From Thalassoglobus neptunius (lineage in GTDB: Bacteria > Planctomycetota > Planctomycetia > Planctomycetales > Planctomycetaceae): a stretch of DNA of 64,000 nt. Where the stretch lies: NCBI RefSeq assembly GCF_007859735.1, contig NZ_SIHI01000002.1, positions 1 to 64,000 on the forward strand. The letters run 5' to 3'. Under the pieces are notes generated by a model. That model did no database searches. It saw nothing but the letters and a program-made list of their open reading frames with translations, and had not been told where the DNA came from. A program made the translations under genes and the position numbers. This document shows, in pieces, positions 8,826 to 16,595 of the stretch. The stretch's first letter is position 1. Every line of letters begins with the position of its first letter.

Positions 8826-9644
8826 GCTCCGCCATGACTCCAATACTTTTGTGATCTTCGCAAGACCGCGTTCGCGAGCGTGGTCCAATGCTGTCTTACC
8901 TTGGGCGTCGATCAGGCTCGGGTCGGCCCCCGCTTGAAGGAGAAGTTGGGTGACTTCGTCGCAGTCGTCTCGCTGAGTGGCGTTCATGATGAGTGGGGTC
9001 ACACCAAAGAAATCCGAGTCCTCTTTGATATTTCGACTGTTCACATTGGCCCCGGCTGCGAGGAGTCGACGGACCGACTCCGGTGCATGCTCGCTGGCCC
9101 AGTGGAGAGGTTTCCCTCCGTAGCAATTAATTTCATCCGCTTCGATATCCGCTCCGGCTGCGATCAGCTTCTGAACGATTTCGCCGTGGTTGTTGTGGGC
9201 TGGCCAGTGGAGGGGCGTGTCTCCGATCCAACCTCTCTGAAAGACACTGAGCGGATCTTTCTTGAGATGCAGATCGACGATTTCCGTCCAACCTTCGCGG
9301 GCAGCAAGATTCAGCGCAACTCCGGTTCCATTGGTTCCCTCCGCAAGATGGGGAATCTCTTTGAGAAAATAGTCCACGACATCCTGGTGCTTCTTCCAGA
9401 CGGCTTGAATCACAGGCGGATACGAATTCATTGGATTCGTATAGACTTCTGCACCCTGCTCAACGAGAAGCCGACAGACATCCAGCTTGCCTTCACTGGC
9501 TGCGTATTGGAGGGTCGTCCAGTGGAAGAGATTGGCGTCGGCGTGACGGACAAAAACAACGGCCGGATCGGCTGCGATGAGTGATCGGAGGACATCCAGA
9601 TCGCCAGCATCGATGAGTTCGAAGACCAGTTGAGTGTTTGTCAT
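8823..9644 (-). CDS. Ankyrin-repeat protein
   Basis: A 273-residue protein made almost wholly of ankyrin repeats (about seven). Clear consensus pieces are TTLQYAASEGKLDVCRLLVE, TPLHWPAHNNHGEIVQKLIA and TPLIMNATQRDDCDEVTQLL. There is no signal peptide or membrane segment, so it is predicted to be a cytoplasmic protein-binding scaffold. It lies between repeat copies D and E, and its stop codon is the first triplet of copy E. No partner can be named. Confidence 0.88.
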   Translation of the reverse strand: MTNTQLVFELIDAGDLDVLRSLIAADPAVVFVRHADANLFHWTTLQYAASEGKLDVCRLLVEQGAEVYTNPMNSYPPVIQAVWKKHQDVVDYFLKEIPHLAEGTNGTGVALNLAAREGWTEIVDLHLKKDPLSVFQRGWIGDTPLHWPAHNNHGEIVQKLIAAGADIEADEINCYGGKPLHWASEHAPESVRRLLAAGANVNSRNIKEDSDFFGVTPLIMNATQRDDCDEVTQLLLQAGADPSLIDAQGKTALDHARERGLAKITKVLESWRS

Positions 9645-9774
9645 CAGATCGCCCGCTACGAGTCACGAGGGGTATTCGTTGACTGTAAATCCATCTTCCA
9701 GCTTTCACAACGCTGGACAGATGGAAAGGTTGCAGCGGTGAAGCGACTCGATCGACCCTGCGTTTTCTTGTGAT

Positions 9775-9891
9775 GGATTCGCGCAGCGTGAATTACATCG
9801 TCTCGCAAGGGCAAGCTCTGTCATTGAACTTGTCGAATCGCATAAGCGAGGGCTTTGCTCAGAACAGTATTGCTTAGAACAACTGGCTCTA
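9775..9891 (-). repeat. Stop-codon-anchored repeat, copy D
   Basis: On the minus strand it starts at the TAG stop of the HD/GGDEF gene: TAGAGCCAGTTGTTCTAAGC, then CCCTCGCTTATGCGA, TTCGACAAGTTCAATGACA, TTGCGAGACGATGTAATTC and GCGCGAATCC. Relative to copy E it has an insertion of about 15 bases after the first arm. It fills most of the 244-base gap upstream of the ankyrin gene. Confidence 0.65.
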
Positions 9892-11955
9892 ATCGGCAAT
9901 CAGATAGGCGCGAAGTGACTCATTCACGCGATTGGCTCGTTTGTGAAAGACTTCCGGGGATGAAGGCTTTCCGACCGGTTCGGTGAACGTCTTGAGGCGA
10001 AGTCGACGTGTTCCCTGCTTTTGTTCATGAGCGGGGATGTCGTGAATCTCCACACGGACTCGCACCGGTTGTTTGTCGTCTTCCTTGCCCCATTTGCGAA
10101 AGAGTGTTGGAGCGCCGACCTGCAGTGAGATTTCTTCTTCTTTGACCGAGAGAATCTTGGCATGGATGTCTTCGACGTACCCCTTGAGCTTCATCGGCAA
10201 CATTCCTCTCGCCACGCATGCGACGATCTCAGCCTGATGGATGAAGGCATCTTCACCGGCTTCATTCTTCTTCTGAGACTCAGCCCACTGTTCGGTGACT
10301 CGGTAGCAAGTTCGGTTTCGTCCCGAGTTCTTCGCATCGTAGAGCGCTTGATCGGCACGCTTGGTGACAGATTCGGAGGTGTCACCCGGTTCCACTTGAG
10401 CCACTCCGAACGAGGCTGTGACCCGGAGGTCATCCCGTCCTGCGATCTCTGCACTTGAGATCGACCGTCGCAGTCGCTCCGAACGTTCAATGGCCACTTC
10501 GAGCGGAGTTTCCGGACACAGAATCACGAACTCTTCTCCTCCGTAGCGACCAACTTGCTCGCCGGAATAGAGCTCATCCTGAATGAGTCGAGCCACGTCG
10601 ATCAACACACGATCGCCGACAGCATGCGACAGCCGGTCGTTAATCGCTTTGAAGTGATCGAGGTCCACGAAGACGACTGAGTAAGGGATCTGCGGATCTT
10701 TTTCCCACTTCTGAAAGGCTTGTGTCAGACGTTGTTCCAATTCCCCACGATTGAACGCGCCTGTAAGTGCGTCTCGTGTGGCGGCCATTTGAAGTTTTCG
10801 GAACTGTCCTCGATGTCGCTTCGATTCATTTCCATCGCAGATGAGTTCCATCACTGCACGCACAGATCCGGAATCATTCGTGACGGGCAACGTTTGAACA
10901 TCGAAGCTCTGCGAGTTCCCGTCGACATCCTTGAGATTGAGTCGATGGCAAACTGGAATGGACTCTTCGAGGCATCGGTCAACGGGGTCCGGTTTTGCTT
11001 TGGTCGACGAGACGATCGAACGGTGCCAGGTTTGGCCAATCAGCTCTCCGGGAGAGTAGCCGAACATTTTGACCGCTCCCATGTTCCACATGACGATCCG
11101 CTGTTCACGATCAATCATATAGAAGGCGTCGTACAGACTTTCGAGAGTGTGCAGATACTGAAAGACGTGGCAGAATCGGGTGGCGGCCATTTTCGCGTTG
11201 TGATCCGCCGGAGCATTTGCAGCGATGGACGCGTTCTCCGCATCTGTGTCGGAAAGAACCGATGCTCGTTCACTATGCAGCCAACGTTCCAGTGCCGCGA
11301 CGACGTTCCGATCGAATCCTTTTCCGGCCTGTTCTTCAAGTGTTCGAAGAGCCTTGTTGGTATCGAACGCCGGTCGATAAGGTTGAATGGACGTCAATGA
11401 TTCGTAGGCGTCAGCGACAGCGAGAATTCGCGCTCCGAGACTCGCGGGCTTGTCCTGCGTGGACGTTCCGTCGACATTCACTCCGTGTGATTGAGCCACA
11501 ATATCAACAACGTCCGTGTTGACCTGGCAACACTGAAGTATTTCGACGGCGACGCGATTGAAACCGGCAATGTATTCGTACTCATCCGGACTGAGCTTTC
11601 CTGGCTTGCCGAGAATATGATCCGGCACTCCCAGCTTGCCGATGTCATGCAGCAGCGCGGCAATCTCAATCAGTCGAAGCTGCATGTCTTCCCAACCGAG
11701 ACGCGATCCGATCCCGACGGCCAACAACCCAACGCGGCGTGAATGCTTCAAGACGCGCACATCCCGAAAATGAATCGCGGCCAGCAGCCGTCGAAGAACA
11801 TGAATCGAGATAATATCGTCAAGCTCATTCGGGGGAGTCGGAAGTTCGCTTGCTTTGGAAAGCTGCAGCACAGATTCTAGGAGCAAGGAGGAATTCATCG
11901 GGTGATTCCCGATTGCGGAGAGCTGTGCTGTTGAGGGGGTGGTCAGCGTGGACAT
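9889..11955 (-). CDS. HD-domain / PAS / GGDEF signalling protein (putative diguanylate cyclase)
   Basis: From the ATG at 11955 about 688 residues. The order is an HD phosphohydrolase domain of HD-GYP type (HDIGKLGVPDHIL, His about 103), a PAS domain (about 273-370, YDAFYMIDREQRIVMWN), a GGDEF domain with an intact GGEEF (about 472-476), and a C-terminal beta-rich segment that may be a degenerate PilZ-like domain. The cyclase domain looks active, and no RxxD inhibitory site sits just upstream. The HD-GYP hallmark HHExxxGxGYP is replaced by QSHGVNVDG, so c-di-GMP hydrolysis is doubtful. Longer upstream starts (TTG at 12138) are possible. No transmembrane segment is seen. Its stop codon begins repeat copy D. 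Confidence 0.85.
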   Translation of the reverse strand: MSTLTTPSTAQLSAIGNHPMNSSLLLESVLQLSKASELPTPPNELDDIISIHVLRRLLAAIHFRDVRVLKHSRRVGLLAVGIGSRLGWEDMQLRLIEIAALLHDIGKLGVPDHILGKPGKLSPDEYEYIAGFNRVAVEILQCCQVNTDVVDIVAQSHGVNVDGTSTQDKPASLGARILAVADAYESLTSIQPYRPAFDTNKALRTLEEQAGKGFDRNVVAALERWLHSERASVLSDTDAENASIAANAPADHNAKMAATRFCHVFQYLHTLESLYDAFYMIDREQRIVMWNMGAVKMFGYSPGELIGQTWHRSIVSSTKAKPDPVDRCLEESIPVCHRLNLKDVDGNSQSFDVQTLPVTNDSGSVRAVMELICDGNESKRHRGQFRKLQMAATRDALTGAFNRGELEQRLTQAFQKWEKDPQIPYSVVFVDLDHFKAINDRLSHAVGDRVLIDVARLIQDELYSGEQVGRYGGEEFVILCPETPLEVAIERSERLRRSISSAEIAGRDDLRVTASFGVAQVEPGDTSESVTKRADQALYDAKNSGRNRTCYRVTEQWAESQKKNEAGEDAFIHQAEIVACVARGMLPMKLKGYVEDIHAKILSVKEEEISLQVGAPTLFRKWGKEDDKQPVRVRVEIHDIPAHEQKQGTRRLRLKTFTEPVGKPSSPEVFHKRANRVNESLRAYLIAD

Positions 11956-12225
11956 TGGTGAACCGACTTCAAGCCAGGATCGAATAGGACGTTTCGCCGA
12001 TCGAAACCGTGTACGAAAACCTATGCCACGCATTGGGCTGGTCAACTTGCTTGAATCTTTATTCCGGGCAGGACCGTGGAGTTTGTGACGGTCGTGAGAG
12101 ATGGCAATCTCTGTGTCAAAGGTGACCGGTCTCAACAACGAGCAATAAGCCGCAAAATCGGAACTTCTGATGGAACTGGGGACATTTCGTGGAATATTCG
12201 TCCGTCTCCATGAATCCTAACAGGT

Positions 12226-12651
12226 ATGAACGAATCGAATTACGCACTGCTTGCCGATGTGGTGGCTGTGTTCCATCTGGCCTATGCCGCCACGATTGTC
12301 GTCGGTCTCGTACTAATCCTGTACGGTGGCATCGCGGGTTGGCGGTGGGTGAGAAATCGATGGTTTCGGATCATCCACTTGCTGATGATTCTCATCGTCG
12401 TGGCCGAAGCTTGGGCGGGTGTCACCTGTCCATTGACCACACTTGAAGAATCCCTGAGAGCCAAAGCGAGCCAGCCGTTTGATGGAGACGGATTCCTGGC
12501 GGGATTCGTTCACCAACTGCTTTTCTTCGATGCTCCATGGTGGGTGTTCACCATGTGTTACACAGCTTGCGGGTTGTTGATTCTCGTCTCGCTGAGTTTC
12601 GTTCCGCCTGACTGGTCACGCTCTGAAAGAACAAACCGCGTCACGAATTAA
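12226..12651 (+). CDS. DUF2784 integral membrane protein
   Basis: A 141-residue protein with four hydrophobic segments (about 10-30, 48-64, 88-104 and 112-130). The patterns VAVFHLAYAATIVVGL, RIIHLLMILIVVAEAW and CPLTTLE, and the late PWWVFTMCYT, are those of DUF2784 proteins, small bacterial membrane proteins of unknown function. ATG start; divergent from the signalling protein gene. Confidence 0.82.
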   Translation: MNESNYALLADVVAVFHLAYAATIVVGLVLILYGGIAGWRWVRNRWFRIIHLLMILIVVAEAWAGVTCPLTTLEESLRAKASQPFDGDGFLAGFVHQLLFFDAPWWVFTMCYTACGLLILVSLSFVPPDWSRSERTNRVTN

Positions 12652-12749
12652 TTCGGAGCGAGGAACCGATTCTTGAGAGTCAAAGCGAGCAGAAGTTCCG
12701 TTGGTCTTCTCACTCGGATGCGATCAACGAGTAGCAATCGAGGAACAAT

Positions 12750-13622
12750 CTACTTGATCACTCTTTCGATCTGGTCAACGCTCAACACGACTTCAGCCTG
12801 GACATAACGATCAGGTTCTGACTTGAATCGTTTTCGATTGTCATCCGAGCTGAAGAGATAGAGCTGCTCGTCATAGAAAGCCCCGAAGCGAGTATCACCG
12901 GGAACAGCACGGTCGGTTTCCCAGGCAATCACCGGATCACAACCGAGAAACTGAGGTGTGTAGCGATCCGGAGTGAGGCGAAAATCGTCCCGTTCCTGTT
13001 CGCTGGCCATGTGGAAAACCTGCCCTTTGAATTCGACTTGCCACCGCGAGTTTCCCTTCTCCCATCGTCGCGTCTTCCACAACGTCACTGGGCAATAGCC
13101 GTCAAGCATTACGGATTGCTGGCCGGCCGGTCGGATGGTTGACTCGGATTGATCGGCGGCGATTTCCGGAGAAGTACTCGGCTTGGGTTGCCGTTGAGCG
13201 AGAAGATCCGAGTAGCGCGTATTGGCTCGCATCATCAGGGCGACGTACTCACTGGTACTCTTAAACCCTGTTGTTCTCAGAAGTTGTGTTCCGTTGGGCT
13301 CAAGAAAGAGATCCATCGGAAACTGATGAACTCCAAAACGACGCGCCAATTCTGGCCTCTGATTGACGTCGATTTTCACTCCCACAACCGACGATCCGAG
13401 CTTCTCGCGAACCTGTTGCGTGGGAAAAACTTCGCGCTCCATGAGTTGGCATGGACCACACCACTCTGCCCCGAAGTGACAAAGGATCGGACGGTTGGTC
13501 TCCATGGCGACTTTGCGGGCTGCGTTGAGATCGCTGTACCACAGCGTTTGTGCAGACGCCGCCTGTGCGAAGTGCAGAGTGACTACGGTCAGTGCAAAAA
13601 GACGAGCGGACGGTAAGTGCAT
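12750..13622 (-). CDS. Secreted thioredoxin-fold protein with two C-terminal YHS-like units
   Basis: A 290-residue protein. The signal peptide ends near SAQ (about 25). A thioredoxin domain follows with an intact redox motif in FGAEWCGPCQLME and the cis-proline region HQFPMDLF. After a linker rich in Pro and Ser, two YHS-like units follow: the first starts LDGYCPVTLW and ends FRLTPDRYTPQF, the second starts LGCDPVIAW and ends FKSEPDRYVQ. YHS domains are found in metal-handling proteins, so a periplasmic thiol-disulfide or metal-delivery role is plausible but inferred. It stands alone between DUF2784 and ftsW. Confidence 0.85.
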   Translation of the reverse strand: MHLPSARLFALTVVTLHFAQAASAQTLWYSDLNAARKVAMETNRPILCHFGAEWCGPCQLMEREVFPTQQVREKLGSSVVGVKIDVNQRPELARRFGVHQFPMDLFLEPNGTQLLRTTGFKSTSEYVALMMRANTRYSDLLAQRQPKPSTSPEIAADQSESTIRPAGQQSVMLDGYCPVTLWKTRRWEKGNSRWQVEFKGQVFHMASEQERDDFRLTPDRYTPQFLGCDPVIAWETDRAVPGDTRFGAFYDEQLYLFSSDDNRKRFKSEPDRYVQAEVVLSVDQIERVIK

Positions 13623-13961
13623 AGCAACCTCGCATAGTTGGAGACGACGTCACCGAAGAAACAGATGCGTTCAGAGGCAAGCGCTCCAGCTTTCCTATCG
13701 GTCATTGCTGATCGTGTGATGCAATCGAAATCGGATGGTCATCGATCTTCGAAACACCGTTGAATGGGTCGTCCGGTTAGGAAACCTTCGAAGACTTGAA
13801 CGGTCCTGTTGGCCAGCGAGTCCGAGAGAAGAGTTCCGGCGAGAACACCGTCGAAGTGTCGATGAATACGCTTAAGTCAACTGCGAAACAGGCGAGCCCT
13901 ATACGTTAAGCGGGATGCAACCCATCGAGACCGGTCTCCAAATTCTCAATCAGCAGACGTC
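13623..13961. other. Intergenic region upstream of ftsW
   Basis: About 340 bases between two divergently transcribed genes. It must hold the promoters of both, but I see no clear boxes, repeats, RNA gene or coding frame. Confidence 0.45.
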
Positions 13962-15203
13962 ATGAACGCCATCACTGTTCATCATGAAGATCAAGATTCG
14001 TTGCAAAGAGCGTCGACCGTGCAACCGATCGATCAGCTCTTTCTCGCGATGATCGCCATGTTGATCGCGGTCGGTGTGCTGTTTGTCGACAGTTCGAGCA
14101 TGACCTCGGTGAGCCGTCCGGAGGAATCGATTCAGCTGTCGAAACATCTGATCTTTCTTGGAATCGGATTGGTCGCTGGGTTCGTTGCTTCCATCATTCC
14201 TGAACGCTTGTGGATCATGCTGGCCCCCGTGATCTACTTGGCAACGCTTGCCTTGTTGATCCTCGTCCTTGTCCCTTCGTTCGGCCATCGCGTAAACGGA
14301 GCACAGCGTTGGATTCGACTCGGTTCGTGGAGTCTTCAACCCTCGGAGATCGCCAAGTTGTCGGTTCCGATGATGGTCTGCGCGTACCGCTTGCGATATC
14401 GGGATCGATTGAGTTCGCCGAAGTTTGTCGACTTCGTCTCGATTGCACTCATTGGAGGGCTCCCGGTCTCTTTCATCCTCCTCGAACCGGACCTCGGGAC
14501 ATCATTATTCATCTGCAGCGGAATCGTGTTGGTTCTGTTTTTGACGGGTTGGCCGAAGTGGCACTTCCTCGTGGCTGGCTTGCTGTGTGTTCCGATGATC
14601 GTCGGACTGATCGTTCTTCACCCTTATCAACTTGCCCGCATCAACGGTTTCATTCAGACGTGGACAAATCCCGCCGAAGCCCCCTATCAGGTTCGACAGT
14701 CTCTGACATCACTGGGAGTCGGTGGACTTTCGGGAACGGGATTGGGAAGAGGTTGGCAGAAACTGAGTTTTCTTCCCGAAGCAGATACGGACTTTGTTTT
14801 CGCAGCTGTCGGCGAAGAACTGGGACTGCTCGGAACTCTCGGCGTCGTCCTGCTGTGGTGTGGTCTCTATTTGACCGGTCAGCGCATGCTTGCCCGATCA
14901 CCAGCGTGCAGTTTTCGAGTTGTGACCGGAACAACGATCCTCACACTTTTAATTTTTCAGGCAGCGATTAACGTGGCGGTTGTCACAGCGATGGTTCCCC
15001 CCAAAGGGATTTCTCACCCCTTTCTAAGTTACGGTGGGAGTAATCTGGTCATGAGCCTGTTCAGCCTGGGAGTCTTCTGGAGTCTGACGAAAGTCGATCG
15101 AACCGCTGAAGATCAGCATCCAACTGTTCAGGAACGACACGATTTCGAAGAAAGCATCGACGAGAGTCCTTCCGATTTCATCGACGCAGCTGCCGAGTTT
15201 TGA
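13962..15203 (+). CDS. ftsW: Peptidoglycan glycosyltransferase of the SEDS family, FtsW-type
   Basis: A 413-residue polytopic protein with about ten membrane segments. SEDS hallmarks are HRVNGAQRWIRLGSWSLQPS, EPDLGTS, TDFVFAAVGEELG and the C-terminal HPFLSYGGSNLVMSL. FtsW/RodA polymerise lipid II into glycan strands with a partner transpeptidase. The FtsW assignment rather than RodA rests on the adjacent murG, as in dcw clusters. Planctomycetes lack FtsZ, so the division role of this protein cannot be assumed. The C-terminal tail after about residue 380 is hydrophilic. About 55 bases separate it from murG, on the same strand. Confidence 0.9.
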   Translation: MNAITVHHEDQDSLQRASTVQPIDQLFLAMIAMLIAVGVLFVDSSSMTSVSRPEESIQLSKHLIFLGIGLVAGFVASIIPERLWIMLAPVIYLATLALLILVLVPSFGHRVNGAQRWIRLGSWSLQPSEIAKLSVPMMVCAYRLRYRDRLSSPKFVDFVSIALIGGLPVSFILLEPDLGTSLFICSGIVLVLFLTGWPKWHFLVAGLLCVPMIVGLIVLHPYQLARINGFIQTWTNPAEAPYQVRQSLTSLGVGGLSGTGLGRGWQKLSFLPEADTDFVFAAVGEELGLLGTLGVVLLWCGLYLTGQRMLARSPACSFRVVTGTTILTLLIFQAAINVAVVTAMVPPKGISHPFLSYGGSNLVMSLFSLGVFWSLTKVDRTAEDQHPTVQERHDFEESIDESPSDFIDAAAEF

Positions 15204-15257
15204 TCAACTCATCTCCTCGAACGGAATGTCCAGTCTCGCGAATTCGAATGAGTGGTC

Positions 15258-16352
15258 ATGGGAAATTCACATCGTTATGTGTTCTGCGGAGGAGGAAGCG
15301 GGGGACATCTGTATCCCGGGATTTCTGTGGCACAAGAGATCAAAACGAGAGAACCGGGGAGTCAGTTCCTCTTTTTGACGACCGGACGAGACATTGAACG
15401 ACGAATTCTTGACGACTCTCACCTCGAACAGTTTCTGGTTGACTCGGTCACAAGTTCTGCACTCTTCAGGAAACCACTGACTGGCATTCCCTCATTGATC
15501 GGAGCAGTTCAAACCATCCGGACTCGAATGCGTGAATTGGCTCCGGATGTGGTGATCGGTCTCGGAGGATTTGGGAGCGTCCCCGGAATTCTGGCAGCTA
15601 AGAGCCTTCGAATTCCAGTTGTCATTCTCGAACAAAACGTGATTGCTGGCAGAGCGAATTCGCTGTTGGGGCAATTGTCTCGTGTGATCTGCACGAGCTT
15701 TCCACATTCCCGCGAGATGAAGCTGCCAAAAGCTCGGTGTGAATGGACGGGGAATCCTATTCGAAAAGAAATACTTCAAGCTGTCAGTGACGCGAACGAC
15801 TCGAACCCGCGTCGTCACTTGCTCGTCCTCGGGGGAAGTCAGGGAGCCCACAAAATCAACCGAGCGTTTCGGGACTTCTGTTCTCGGCATGAAGACCTCT
15901 TGTCCAACTGGAGCGTGACACATCAAACAGGCAAGAGTGATCAGCAGGAGTTCGATGAGTTCTACAATACAATGCCCTTAAACGTCACTTGTTCGGACTT
16001 CATTGACGAGATGGACCAGGAACTCAGCCATTCGTCGCTCGTGATCACCCGCGCTGGCGCAACCACGTTAGCGGAACTGGCGGCGATCGGACGTCCGGCG
16101 GTGGTCATTCCCGACCCGAAGTCAATTCGAAACCATCAACACTTGAACGCCGTGTACTATGCACAGCGTGGCGGGGTTGCACTGGTGGAAGAAGATCAAG
16201 GCGGTGAAGAGTTCTCGTCAAGGTTTCATCAGGTGCTGGGATCACTACTTAGTGACTCAGACAAGTTGGAAGAAATGGCCCGACAGCAACGCGAGTCAGG
16301 ACGACCGGACGCGACACAGCGCGTGGCCGATGTCATTCTAAGCCAAAGATAA
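15258..16352 (+). CDS. murG: UDP-GlcNAc:undecaprenyl-pyrophosphoryl-MurNAc-pentapeptide transferase (MurG)
   Basis: Adds GlcNAc to lipid I to make lipid II at the inner membrane face. The N-terminal CGGGSGGHLYPGISVAQE is the MurG glycine-rich loop; GLGGFGSVPGILAAKSLRIP and, in the C-terminal domain, LGGSQGAHKINR and ITRAGATTLAELAAIGRP form the donor site. The product has about 364 residues, as is usual. The ATG at 15258 is preferred; a GTG two codons earlier is also possible. It is probably cotranscribed with ftsW. The acceptor-side loop residues also fit the family. Confidence 0.95.
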   Translation: MGNSHRYVFCGGGSGGHLYPGISVAQEIKTREPGSQFLFLTTGRDIERRILDDSHLEQFLVDSVTSSALFRKPLTGIPSLIGAVQTIRTRMRELAPDVVIGLGGFGSVPGILAAKSLRIPVVILEQNVIAGRANSLLGQLSRVICTSFPHSREMKLPKARCEWTGNPIRKEILQAVSDANDSNPRRHLLVLGGSQGAHKINRAFRDFCSRHEDLLSNWSVTHQTGKSDQQEFDEFYNTMPLNVTCSDFIDEMDQELSHSSLVITRAGATTLAELAAIGRPAVVIPDPKSIRNHQHLNAVYYAQRGGVALVEEDQGGEEFSSRFHQVLGSLLSDSDKLEEMARQQRESGRPDATQRVADVILSQR

Positions 16353-16595
16353 AAAGCGTCCGATTGCATTCGCTGAAATCACATTCCTCCGCCCGCTTTG
16401 ATCATCGGCTTTCAACGTCTGCTTCGGTCAATCGATCGGCCTGGCCAACCACGATACAGGCCCAATACGACACAAGCGCGAACGGGTGATCTTCCCGGGT
16501 CGAATTGCAACAGCGAATTGTCCTGTGTAATTTCTGTTTCTGATGTGTCTTGCAGCGAGACATACGTACCGAAGAACGGACGAAGGAACTCCAGG

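Noticed and set aside
8880-9584. A 234-codon plus-strand frame opposite the ankyrin gene
   Set aside because: Shadow of the ankyrin repeats; no ribosome site or known motif.
10720-11400. A 226-codon plus-strand frame inside the HD/GGDEF gene
   Set aside because: Fully antisense to an intact multi-domain gene with recognised motifs.
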